The position numbers were made by a program, and so were the translations under genes. 64,000 nucleotides of DNA from Littorina saxatilis (lineage: Eukaryota > Mollusca > Gastropoda > Littorinimorpha > Littorinidae), in contig NC_090248.1 in assembly GCF_037325665.1 (NCBI RefSeq), forward strand, positions 13,219,833 to 13,283,832, written 5' to 3'. The notes under the pieces were generated by a model. The model searched no databases and had not been told where the DNA came from. It saw only the letters and a program-made list of their open reading frames with translations. Position 1 is the stretch's first letter. Every line of letters starts with the position of its first letter. Shown piece by piece: positions 37,427 to 49,500 of this stretch.

Positions 37427-40400
37427 AGTGTGTGTGCGTGCGTGCGTACGTGCGTGCGTAGGTACAGGTGCCTACGTGTGTGCGTGTTTGCTTGCTTGTT
37501 TGCTTGCTTCGGAATCCGGGATTTTTGGAATGAAAGATGAACATGAGGAAAAACACACCATTAGGATATAACTTAGCGCATTCCGTATGCTTTTCTTTTT
37601 ATATTTAGTCAAGTTTTGACTAAATATTTTAACATCGAGGGGGAATCGAAACGAGGGTCGTGGTGTATGTGTGTGTGTATGTGTGTGTGTGTGTGTGTGT
37701 GCGTGCGTGCGTGTAGAGCGATTCAGACCAAACTACTGGACCGATCTTTATGAAATTTGACATGAGAGTTCCTGGGATTGATATCCCCATACGTTTTTTT
37801 CATTTTTTTGATAAATGTCTTTGATGACGTCATATCCGGCTTTTCGTGAAAGTTGAGGCGGCACTGTCACGCCCTCATTTTTCAACCAAATTGGTTGAAA
37901 TTTTGGTCAAGTAATCTTCGACGAAGCTCGGGGTTCGGTATTGCATTTCAGCTTGGTGGCTTAAAAATTAATTAATGACTTTGGTCATTAAAAATCTGAA
38001 AATTGTAAAAAAAAATAAAAATTTATAAAACGATCCAAATTTACGTTTATCTTATTCTCCATCATTTGCTGATTCCAAAAACATATAAATATGTTATATT
38101 CGGATTAAAAACAAGCTCTGAAAATTAAATATATAAAAATTATTATCAAAATTAAATTGTCCAAATCAATTTAAAAACACTTTCATCTTATTCCTTGTCG
38201 GTTCCTGATTCCAAAAACATATACATATGATATGTTTGGATTCAAAACACGCTCAGAAAGTTAAAACAAAGAGAGGTACAGAAAAGCGTGCTATCCTTCT
38301 TAGCGCAACTACTACCCCGCTCTTCTTGTCAATTTCACTGCCTTTGCCATGAGCGGTGGCCTGACGATGCTACGAGTATACGGTCTTGCTGAAAAATGGC
38401 AGCTACTTGACTAAATATTGTATTTTCGCCTTACGCGACTTGTTTCTTTGTGTATTGCATGAACAACGTTGAAATGTAAAACTGTTATCGTATCTGGGAG
38501 GCAAACGCTAGCACCGTCAGAGACATAGAACATGCACAAGCGAGTTTATGCAAGTCATAACTTTTTTCAATGTCTCAGCTGAAAACTATATTGCAGTGAC
38601 ATTTTCAAGGAACCCAAGTTGAGTCCTTTCCCTGTTGAATATTCCCTACAAATCTCAAAATGCTCATTTTAAGAACTGGTTCTTTGGAAGCTGTATGCGT
38701 TTAACATAGATTGTTTGTGATGCCATTGCGGACAGGTCCACCTATCTAGAAATGTTCTTTGCGAGCTTTGTGCGTCGCACTGAGTTTGACGTGGATTACT
38801 TGTATTACCATTATTTGCACGGGTCCCTACTATCTAGTACTGGTTCTTTGGAAGCTTTGTGCGTTTAACGTGGATTATTTGTATGACCTAGCCATGTGGG
38901 CAGGCCCCCACAACACTGCACTACGTGTGGTGCAGCTCCGGTCACTTCGGCTTTCACCACTACCTGGGCGTCCTTAGCGTACGGTGGAAACTTCGTTTGT
39001 TTAAGGCGGATTATATTATTTGTATGACCTATGTGGGCAGGCCCCCACAACAGTGCACTACGTGTGGTGCAGCTCCGGTCACTTCGGCTTTCACCACTAC
39101 CTGGGCGTCTTGAGTGTGCTGCGACTGCTGCAACCCGTCAAGCTGATCTTCCACCATCGGCGCACACCCCCGCTGGACAAGCTTATGTACAACACCTGGT
39201 TCTTGGTAAGGGGGCTGTTACACTAGACAGCAAAATTAAACACGGCTTAGCTTTCACTATTTGAACGGGCGCAGTGGCGTGGTGGTAAGAAATCAGCCTC
39301 CTAATCGGGAGGTCGTGAGTTGTCGCTGCCGCCTGGTGGGTTAAGAGTGGAGATTTTTCCGATCTCCCAGGTCAACTTATGTGCAGACCTGCTCATGACT
39401 TAACCCCCTTCGTGTGTACACGCAAGCACAAGACCAAGTGTGCACGGAAAAGATCCTGTAATCCATGCCGAGAGATCGGTGGGTTATAGAAACACGAAAA
39501 TACCCAGCATGCCTCCCCCAAAATCGGCGTATGCTGCCCGAACACGTAAAAATCCACTCGTGCTAAAAACATGAGTGAACGTGGGAGTCTAAGCCCATGA
39601 ACGAAGAAGAAGAAGAAAAAGAACTATTTGAACCATCCCCAACTCCCCCCCCCCCTCTCCGTTGGACAAACTCATGTACAACACCTGGCCCTGCAGGGAT
39701 GTTCACTGGCCAGCAAAACTGAACACGGCATAGGTTTCACTATTTGCAACCCCCCCCCCCCCCCCCCTCTATGGTCCAACTTATGTACAACTCATGATAA
39801 GGAGGATGTTACACTGGACAGAAATAAATGAACACGGCTTATGTTTCCCTATTTTTGACCCCCCAACTGGTCCAATTTATGTACAACTCATGGTAAGGAT
39901 GATGTTAGACTAGCACCCCTCCTCTCTCCCGCTATTCATTATGGGGGCGAGGACGCCCCCATTCTATACGGATAGTTTAGAGGTTGACCATGGGCAGCGC
40001 CATTTTGTTGTGAAATACGTCATCAGTTTGTGTACACAGGAAGTTGTGACATCCGTCACCCTATGGGAGGGGTGAAGGCAACATTGTTCATCTGTAGAAA
40101 GTTGTGAAATCCGTCACCCTATGGGAGGGGTGACGTCAAAATTGGTCATCACAGAGTTTGTGTAACACAGGAAGTTGTGAAATACGTCACCCTATGGGAG
40201 GGGTGACGTCAAAATTGTTCAACAAAAACATGATATGTCGCATTGTGCAGGGTCAACTGCAACAAACTCAAACCGAGCCATTCATACCTAGCTGTATTTG
40301 AGTGACTTATATACCCGACATTTTTATTTCTTATTTTTAGCACAGGTGTAGGAAAAATCATGAACCAAAATGTTATTTATTTTCTAATTTAACATTTTTT

Positions 40401-42999
40401 TTACAAATATGACCATGGTCTTTTAAACATACAGTGACATTAAACATTGTTATGTTAAAAAAAAGAAAAAAGAAAAAAAGCTTTTGTGCACAAATCAGAA
40501 AATACATTGTACATTTTACCTACAGGCCAAACAGTGTCTGTTGGCGGCAAAGGGCCCAGCAAGTTGCTATTTTTAGATCGATTAAAAGTTGTCAAGAACA
40601 GGCGCTTACATTTGGATGTGTCCACTGATAGTAGGTTTGGTTGTGATCAATCAGAATGATGTAGGAATAAAAATGTATGACAGTTTGGTATGATGACATG
40701 TAATTCAAATATGCTGAAATGTAATATTATACATGATATAATATTATTATGGCTGTTGCCATGACCATGAACCCCAAGAAAGGTTTAATGTTATGTAAAA
40801 TCAAAATACCAAAATCAAGCACCTACTAATCTGATCTACGGTGCGGCTTGGACCTAATATGGATGGACACGCAACTCGCTCAGCCAGCCAGCGCTGCGAG
40901 ACTTACAGCGGCCAACTTCGCCGCGGCGCGCTCACTGGCTCAGTATTGAACTTGCGTCAAGGCCGATGCGCGTAGATACCCAGAATGTTTACTTTCGGTT
41001 AGATTCTTCGACAGCATTCGCAGAGGTGACTGCCGTATTGTGTACCGCAGTCAGAAGTAATTTATTACTTTTGGGAGTTTAGTAACGTGATATCAGTTTT
41101 CAATTGTTCGTTCACTTATATTGCTTTCAGATTTAACACACAAGAAACAGTAGCACGGTTTTCGTTGCGAAAATGTGCATTGGCAGTGCTACGCGATCGA
41201 ATTGTGTATTATGTACACGCGGTGTTCTTCTGGAAAAGACCGCGTCAGTCGTTCAGCCCGCGAGCGGTGGGATGGGGGGGTTCACATGGTTTGTTTGTTT
41301 CAGAACCACACCCATATACACACATTTCACATGTAAACCATTTGTCCGCCCCCTGTCGATATTTATCGACTAAGTTCCTTGTTTGCATTTAACCTTTACT
41401 TTAAATTCAGTGACGTCGCACATCTAAACTTTATATACTTATTAACATTTTAGCAGGCACTATATTCAGCGAATGCGCAGACGCACGAGTATCGGGTGAG
41501 TCTGGTCTTGGCTATCGCACTTTATTTATCATGTATGCCTGGTCCCACATCAGACTCTTTACCCGACTAATCCCATAAAGTTCGTTGTGGGAACAACAAC
41601 AGGTCACTTACTCTGCGCGCTTCTCTGTCAGTGGTTAGCAATAGCTTGACCGTTCTTTCGCTGAAGAGGTCAAAGTTCGATCACACACAATGGGCGGCAC
41701 TACAGTGAGTGTGTAAAATCCACTATGCGTGACGCTGCATGAATCCAATAAGAACGGGCAATGGTAACAGCACAGTGAATAGTCTAATTTGCCCTTCAGA
41801 AAGATATGGGTGAAAAACCCTCCGACACATACCGACATTACTGTTGGGGTAAGTGTACATTTCTGCCCACGCAGGTTATGAATAAATCGACACGGTCTTC
41901 CGGTTTGAAATAGGCCCGGACATCCAATGTCGGTTCAGTGTAGGGACGTTAAACAAAAAACAATAACCGGTTTGAAATTCCGGTTTTGAAAACTGGCGAA
42001 TGTCCGGTTTATAGTCATCCGATTTCAAACGTGTACAGGGTTTTTTTTTCTACAAATAATCTTCTCAAAACATTTTGTATTTTGATTCAAACCGACACGC
42101 CTCAGATTTGTAATGCATGTATTTGTGTTTCATATCCTTTCATCTGACATGACCCTTAACAAACATATATCTTTAGTCTGTAGAGCAGCTTATTTTGAGC
42201 TTCGTAAGATCAGCACCATTCGCCACACACTCTCCTCTCAAACAACTAACACTCTTGTCTGTGCCTTTGTTCTTTCTAAACTTGACTACTGCAACTCTCT
42301 TCTCTCTGGCTGTCCTCTGTACCTCCTGCATAAACTACAAAAAGTCCAAAACTCGGCAGCACGCCTCATTCTCAAAGCACGAAAACGAGATCACGCAACA
42401 CCACTTCTTCACACACTGCACTGGTTACCTATTCAAGCCCGCATTGACTACAAACTGTCCACCCTCTGCTTTAACTTCTTTTCTGGCTCGTCTCCTGCTT
42501 ACTTCTCTGAACTCCTCACCGTCTATTCTCCAACAAGACAACTCCGTGCCTCTTCTGACTGTCGCATCCTTACCATTCCACACACCAAAACCAAAACATA
42601 CGGACAACGCACTTTTACTTTCTGCGCACCCACACAATGGAATTCTCTCCCCTTTCACATCCGCCACTCTCAGTCACCCCAAGCATTCAAACGAGCACTT
42701 AAAACGCACGTCTTCAAGAAATACAACCCCTGATTTTGTTTTCTCAGTCCATCAGTAGGCTACATGTAGTGTATTTGTTGTTTTAGTGATAATGTATATA
42801 AACATCTAGGACTGTTTTCAGCATTGTTGATAACATGTTTTGTTTGATTAAGGGTATTCAGCTGGTATTTCCTTGTTTTTTTACTACCTATTTTATTCAT
42901 GTTTTTATTACTTAGTTAGTGGAAGAATCTTTTGTAATGTATGTTTGATGGTGTATGCTTTTAATTAAGCGTTGTTGACTATGAATGTAGATGTAGATG

Positions 43000-43037
<38 letters not shown>

Positions 43038-43509
43038 TGTGTGTGTGCGCGCGTGTGCGTGAGTACGAGTCCATGCGTGCGTGTGAGTGTATATCATCTC
43101 TTCTGGTTTATAATTGATGACATGTATGTGTTTCGAGACCTTTTGTGTCCCAACGTTTTTAGTTTTTTTTCTCATGACATGATCACGATTGGTTTTGACA
43201 ACTTCCACGTTGCAAATAAAACGATTTGCTCCTTCGTGGTTTAAAGGGAACGAATGCGTGTTAAACCTACATACGCGAAAGAGACCGCCCATTTGATAAC
43301 TAAAATATCTTCACACTTGTGTAGATGATGAAAATGAGTTAAGGGGGTCAAACTATAATCCAGACACATGCACATGTATCCTTAAACGTAAGACTTGGTG
43401 AAATAATATGTTGCAACTGTTTTTTTTAGTATTATTGTTTTACTTATTTTATTCATTCAGACTGGCATTGCCGCAATGGAGAGCGTGTGTGTGTGTGTGT
43501 GTGTGTGTT

Positions 43510-43540
<31 letters not shown>

Positions 43541-46500
43541 TTGTGTGTTTGTTTGTTTGTGTGCGTGTGTGTGTGCGTGCATACCTGCGTGCGTGTATCA
43601 TGCGTACGTGCGTGCGTGCCTTGGGGAACACTTACATTAAATGTAACCTTGTCCTCCTCTCTTGTCAGGAGCTGAAGCAGTCAGTACCTAACCTGGTCCT
43701 GAGACCCATGAAGAACCTCAGCCTTGTCCCGTGTGGGTCTGACCTCAACAGCCTCCGCACAATTCTCTCCTTCCTGCAACAAGATGGCGGCGTCTACGTC
43801 AGCTGCAACGTCATAATCACGCGCATGCCACGGGACCTGAATGCGCAGCCGCTGTGGGCGGCTGTCTCCAAGGACAATGGCGGCAGATTAGACCTCGGCC
43901 ACGGAGTTTTCGCAGCCAACCGAGGTTTCGACGATTCAACCAAAGAAAACTTCCTTCGGCTTCTTTCGTCAGCTGCAACGCCGACTTGTGTTTCACAGGA
44001 GAATTACGGTTCAAGGATAGCGGACGATAAAATCCATTGTGTTTTTCTTCCGGACTCTCCCCCAGTTTACCCCAAGGATATCATGCACGCCAACTCATCT
44101 TTCGCCGAGCTTTCGCGATGGCTGTTTTACGGAAAGAGATCTCCCATGCTTCCGAAAAGAATACCTGGCTCCATTCCGCGGATTTCTCATTTCATCTGGT
44201 TCAACAGAAATGAGAAGAGTTCAACGGAGCTTCAGTTCTATCAGTTTGTGACGCTTCTGAGTGTCTTATACGTGGGAGGTTTTCACCATATCTATATGCA
44301 CGGAAACAGAGAGTTTACCGGCCTGTGGTGGGAGAAATTGAAAGGGGAAAATATTACCTTCGTTCACATGGAGATACCAGAGACTGTCTTTCAGCAGAAG
44401 GTGGATAATATTGAACACAAGAGCGACATAACAAGGTACGTTTGCTGCTGATGGCTAGGTGGGAGGGGGAAGAGTGGTGTATGTGTAAAGGATCGGAGGG
44501 GAGGGGAGGGGGGGGGGTTGCCTGTTTGTTTGCGCGTGTGGGTTGGTTTAGTTGTTGTCAATGCAGTTTCCTGTGCTAGGAATAGGCTAAAACTGTTTTG
44601 ACAACGAAATCTGATCGTTTGATAACAATCAACAAATTCTAACAATCAAGTAAAGCCTCCACAAACGCAGCAAATTCTGGCTTGTGGGAAGACAATTATC
44701 GGTAACGATTTTTGACATTTGCTTGAAACTATTGTGAATTAACTCGAGGAAAATATTCCCATAGCTACTTTATACCTGTGTCATTTATTTTATTTTCACG
44801 CACTTATCTCGTGGTTTTGACATTGTCATTTCTTGCTTTTAGTTTTCCAATCTGCAGTCCCGACAAGATTTTTAACTTTTCAAAGGAGAGCAAGATTTTT
44901 TAACTTTTTAAAGGAGAGCAAGATTTTTAACTTTTCAAAGGAGAGCAAGATTTTTAACTTTTCAAAGGAGAGCAAGATTTTTAACAAGATTTGAAGTAAC
45001 AAGTGTGAAAAGACGGGGCGGGGATATAGCTCAGTTGGTAGCGCGCTGGATTTGTATTCAGTTGGCCGCTGTCAGCGTGAGTTCGATCCCAGGTTCGGCG
45101 GAAATTTATTTCAGAGTCAACTTTGTGTGCAGACTCTCTTCGGTGTCCGAACCCTCCCCCCGTGTACACTACATTGGGTGTGCACGTTAAAGATCCCACG
45201 ATTGACAAAAGGGTCTTTCCTGGCAAAATTGCTTAGGCACAGTTAATAATTGTCTACCTATACCCGTGTGACTTGGAATAATAGGCCGTGAAAGGTAAAT
45301 ATGCGCCGAAATGGCTGCAATCTACTGGCCGTATAAAATTTCATCTCACACGGCATCACTGCAGAGCGCCTAGAACTGTACCCACGGAATATGCGCGATA
45401 TAAGCGTCATTGATTGATTGATTGAAGACTTGAGCTTGTTAGAACCTCCTTTGTACAGCGATAGACCTCAATGACAATGTTATAGTTTCAAACATGCGAG
45501 ACTGCTGTGTGAACTGAGAAAGGACAACATCCTGTATTGGTCCCGGACAGCCATATCGGCTGAAGGACGTTCAAATCAAGACGTTAGACGTGTCGAAGAC
45601 AATTTTCCATTTTAATGTATTCATTTTAATGGACAATAAAGGGTTGTTATTTGTATTGTTATTATCAACAAAGGTCTTCCTTAATTGAGCCCGAAGTTGA
45701 CTTTGCGAAGACTTCGCGAAGTCTTTGTACAAAACGTCCAGTGCCAAAGCTTTGTACAAAACGTCCAGTGCCAAAGCTTTGTACAAAACGTCCAGTGCCA
45801 AAGCTTTGTACAAAACGTCCAGTGCCAAAGCTTTGTACAAAACGTCCAGTGCCAAAGCTTTGTACAAAACGTCCAGTGCCAAAGCTTTGTGCAAAACGTC
45901 CAGTGCCAAGTCTTTTTACCGAACGTCCAGTGCCAAAGCTTTGTACAAAACGTCCAGTGCCAAAGCTTTGTACAAAACGTCCAGTGCCAAAGCTTTGTAC
46001 AAAACGTCCAGTGCCAAAGCTTTGTACAAAACGTCCAGTGCCAAAGCTTTGTACAAAACGTCCAGTGCCAAAGCTTTGTACAAAACGTCCAGTGCCAAAG
46101 CTTTGTACAAAACGTCCAGTGCCAAAGCTTTGTACAAAACGTCCAGTGCCAAGTCTTTGTACAAAACGTCCAGTGCCAAAGCTTTGTACAAAACGTCCAG
46201 TGCCAAGTCTTTGTACAAAACGTCCAGTGCCAAAGCTTTGTACAAAACGTCCAGTGCCAAGTCTTTGTACAAAACGTCCAGTGCCAAAGCTTTGTACAAA
46301 ACGTCCAGTGCCAAAGCTTTGTACAAAACGTCCAGTGCCAAGTCTTTGTACAAAACGTCCAGTGCCAAAGCTTTGTACAAAACGTCCAGTGCCAAAGCTT
46401 TGTACAAAACGTCCAGTGCCAAAGCTTTGTACAAAACGTCCAGTGCCAAAGCTTTGTACAAAACGTCCAGTGCCAAAGCTTTGTACAAAACGTCCAGTGC

Positions 46501-49500
46501 CAAAGCTTTGTACAAAACGTCCAGTGCCAAAGCTTTGTACAAAACGTCCAGTGCCAAAGCTTTGTACAAAACGTCCAGTGCCAAAGCTTTGTACAAAACG
46601 TCCAGTGCCAAAGCTTTGTGCAGCGAGCTGTGTGAAGTAGACTTCGCGAAGTCTTTGTACAAAACGTCCAGTGCCAAAGCTTTGTGCAGCGAGTCGACTT
46701 CGCACATTTAATATCAGGCTTTACCAACCAACCAATCCATTGTGCAGATACTACATCCTATACAAGTACGGCGGAGCGTACTCGGACTTCGAAGCCATGT
46801 GGACACAGCGGGTACCCGACTGGCTACTCAGCTACCCGACCGTGGCCAACTCGGACTGGGTGCAGAACGGGGTGTGGCCGGACAATATCAACAACGGGGT
46901 ACTTCTCGCCCGTCCACGGTCGCCATGGTTACGCCATATGCTGGCTGCCCAGCGCTACTATGTCGACAATGACTTTTGCTTCAACTCCATTCTCATGTCG
47001 TACAGAACCTACGAGAGGCACCCTGACCAGTTGTATCAGTACAGGCATTTGCAGGTCAGAAGCTAACCCGTTCTATGTGTGTGTTCATGTTTTGTTGTCT
47101 CGAGAACTCAATTATTACGGGGTCCTGAGAGAACGATTCAGCATTGATCTTATTCACTGTTTTTTTCTCGGCCTATTCTTAAAAACTATTAATATTTAAG
47201 AGGTATTAAAGTAAACTGTTCCAAGCCCCCTATAAATAAAGAGATTATTAAATTTGTTTTGGTGAGTGTGGTGTAACCGTGTTGGTAGGGGGTGTTTTCA
47301 CTAACAGCTGAACTTTTTGTGTATAAGGAGTGTTCTCTTTCGATGAGTATAACATTCTTCAATTCTAATGTGATAGGGTGGAGCGGAAGGGGGGGGATAG
47401 GCCAGGAAGCATAAATGAGACGCCAAGACAGAGGTTGCGATAACGTGACTTTTAATTAACGTACACCAGAAGCAAACACCAGAAAGTAAACACCAGAAAG
47501 TTAACTCCAGAAAGCAGTGTAGATTCTCCTCAGTGAGCACACTTGAAACAGTAAACACAAGAGCACAGGTATCGGAATTTAACACCACACGTCGACTGAT
47601 TACAACTTCGCGACAAATATGGTCAGCACTTCGACCGTTCACGTCAACCGACACAATCGAGCAGCACACAGCTCAGTATATCACAAATCGCGTTCTCCCC
47701 TCTAGCCTAAATGCTCTCCCTTTTAAAGGCTGGTCAACTCCGATTCCCAATAGCCAATAGGAAAGATACCCGGTGTCAGACAACGGGGGGCGTTCTACTT
47801 AAGATTGCCTGCCCAATGAAAAGGGATCGTTACCGAGGCAGAAATCGTTACAGAGGTGTCACGCACCGGAAATATTACGCACACCGGATAAGGCTCATTA
47901 TATTACAACCAGTTACAAAGAAGGGGGAGAGGGGTAAGAGACTAAAACCTCCAAGCCACCCTGTCAAAAGAAATGACACCCACTTGACAAAACGCCGTCC
48001 AACGATACCCAGACAGTCTGGCGGCACATTACATTTATAATGACCACCTAAATCTGGGATAAGAGGTTAGAAAGGAATCCGGTCAAGAGTCTTCCCTACG
48101 ATAGTAAACACACAATAATCCTAGCGGGAGACACAACTTGGGTCAGGGGAAGATAATAGACAGGGGAGGCAACTGAGTCGGGCAGGAGATAATTACACAA
48201 AAAGACTGGATACGCCACTTGACTACATCCCCCCCAGCTCTATACCAACTGCGTCCTCGCAGGTACAGCGCCTCGGGAATAGCTGAAAATGACATCTATA
48301 AATCAAACACAAGTTCACCCAAGTGAAACAACAAATAAAATCAGAAACGGTAACGGATGACACTCACAGTCACCCAACCCATTCATACAAGACACAATAC
48401 AACAGGCAATCAATAATCATAGTGTACACAGTCTCTTAGCAGAACACGAAAAGTCTCACAAATGACACATTGCCCACATGACAGCAGCACATTGTTTTCC
48501 TGACTGTTCACAATAGACGGATGGCGGGGTTATGACAGCGGCACACTTATTATATTACACACAAGTCCGTCTGTTCAAAATAAATAAAATCAAGTTAATC
48601 CCATGACTGCTCAGAACGACGACAATCTCTGCCGTATACGCTGTGAGCGGCGCACAGGCACAGCAGCTGGAGGAGGAACCAGAGGTTCTGGGTCTCTAGC
48701 CAGAGGCTGGTCTTGGACTCGCAGTACTGGCACTGGAAGCACCTGGGCCTGTAGAACAGGTGCAGGGGCCGCTGGCTGCACCGGATGAGGCTGGACGGGT
48801 GGGGGGAAGACAGGGCGTGCGATGCAGACAGTGCCTCGGTCCGGGAACGTTGGGGTAGCAGGGACTCGGGGTACAGGGGCAAGATTAAGTAGCGAATCCC
48901 AAAATGAAATCAGCTGAGCGTCGTGTAGCTGCACGGGGACGGGGGTTGTCGCCAGCCGATGCTGTTCCTCTGTCTGACAGCTTTGCTCAAGGAGAGGTTG
49001 CGCCGTGATGGATGTTGATTGATGACTCGCGCGTTTCTCACTTGGCTGTCTCCATGACAGCGGTTGTTCACCTCCATGACGCTTGGTAGGGCACCTGCTC
49101 TGTAGATGGCCGTGGCGGTTACAAAGCCAACAACGTGGCTTCGCGGATGGCTTTTGTTGTCGTGAGGCAGCTGGCGTGTGTTGGTGCAGGGCAGCGCGTA
49201 GCTCTGCTGAGCTGACGGCGAGTTCGTTGACTGGGACCTGCAGTCTGCCTAACTCTGCACCCATCTGTGTAGAAACAGCCGTTTGTTGCTTCGCCACCAC
49301 CTCGAAATCTTCCCTCATCCACCTGAGAGCTTCTGCACGGACTGCCGCAAAAGGGACAGCTTCACGCCCTCTCGTAAAGCGCATGAGGTCCCGTCTCATT
49401 GCAGGCAAGAACAGTCCGTGCATGAATCGATCACGAAGTGCAGCATCGGTAACTGTACCGGCAACAACAGCATTCGTCTTCACCTGCAGAGCCTGCAACT

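Noticed and set aside
38886-38990. Alternative, mutually exclusive exon 3
   Set aside because: The copy keeps the acceptor and ~20 codons, but the sequence diverges before the exon's end and no good donor is seen; better explained as a truncated duplicate.
45017-45090. tRNA gene (threonine-like anticodon TGT)
   Set aside because: Boxes A and B are present, but the sequence continues into a SINE body with a known-type 3' tail and the arms pair imperfectly.
45651-46727. Six long overlapping open frames of over 260 codons on both strands
   Set aside because: They are produced by a 27-bp tandem repeat whose length is a multiple of three; the translated products are pure repeats with no domain.
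47533-48040. Small frames duplicated at 50123-50648
   Set aside because: They lie inside the LTRs of the intron 5 element.
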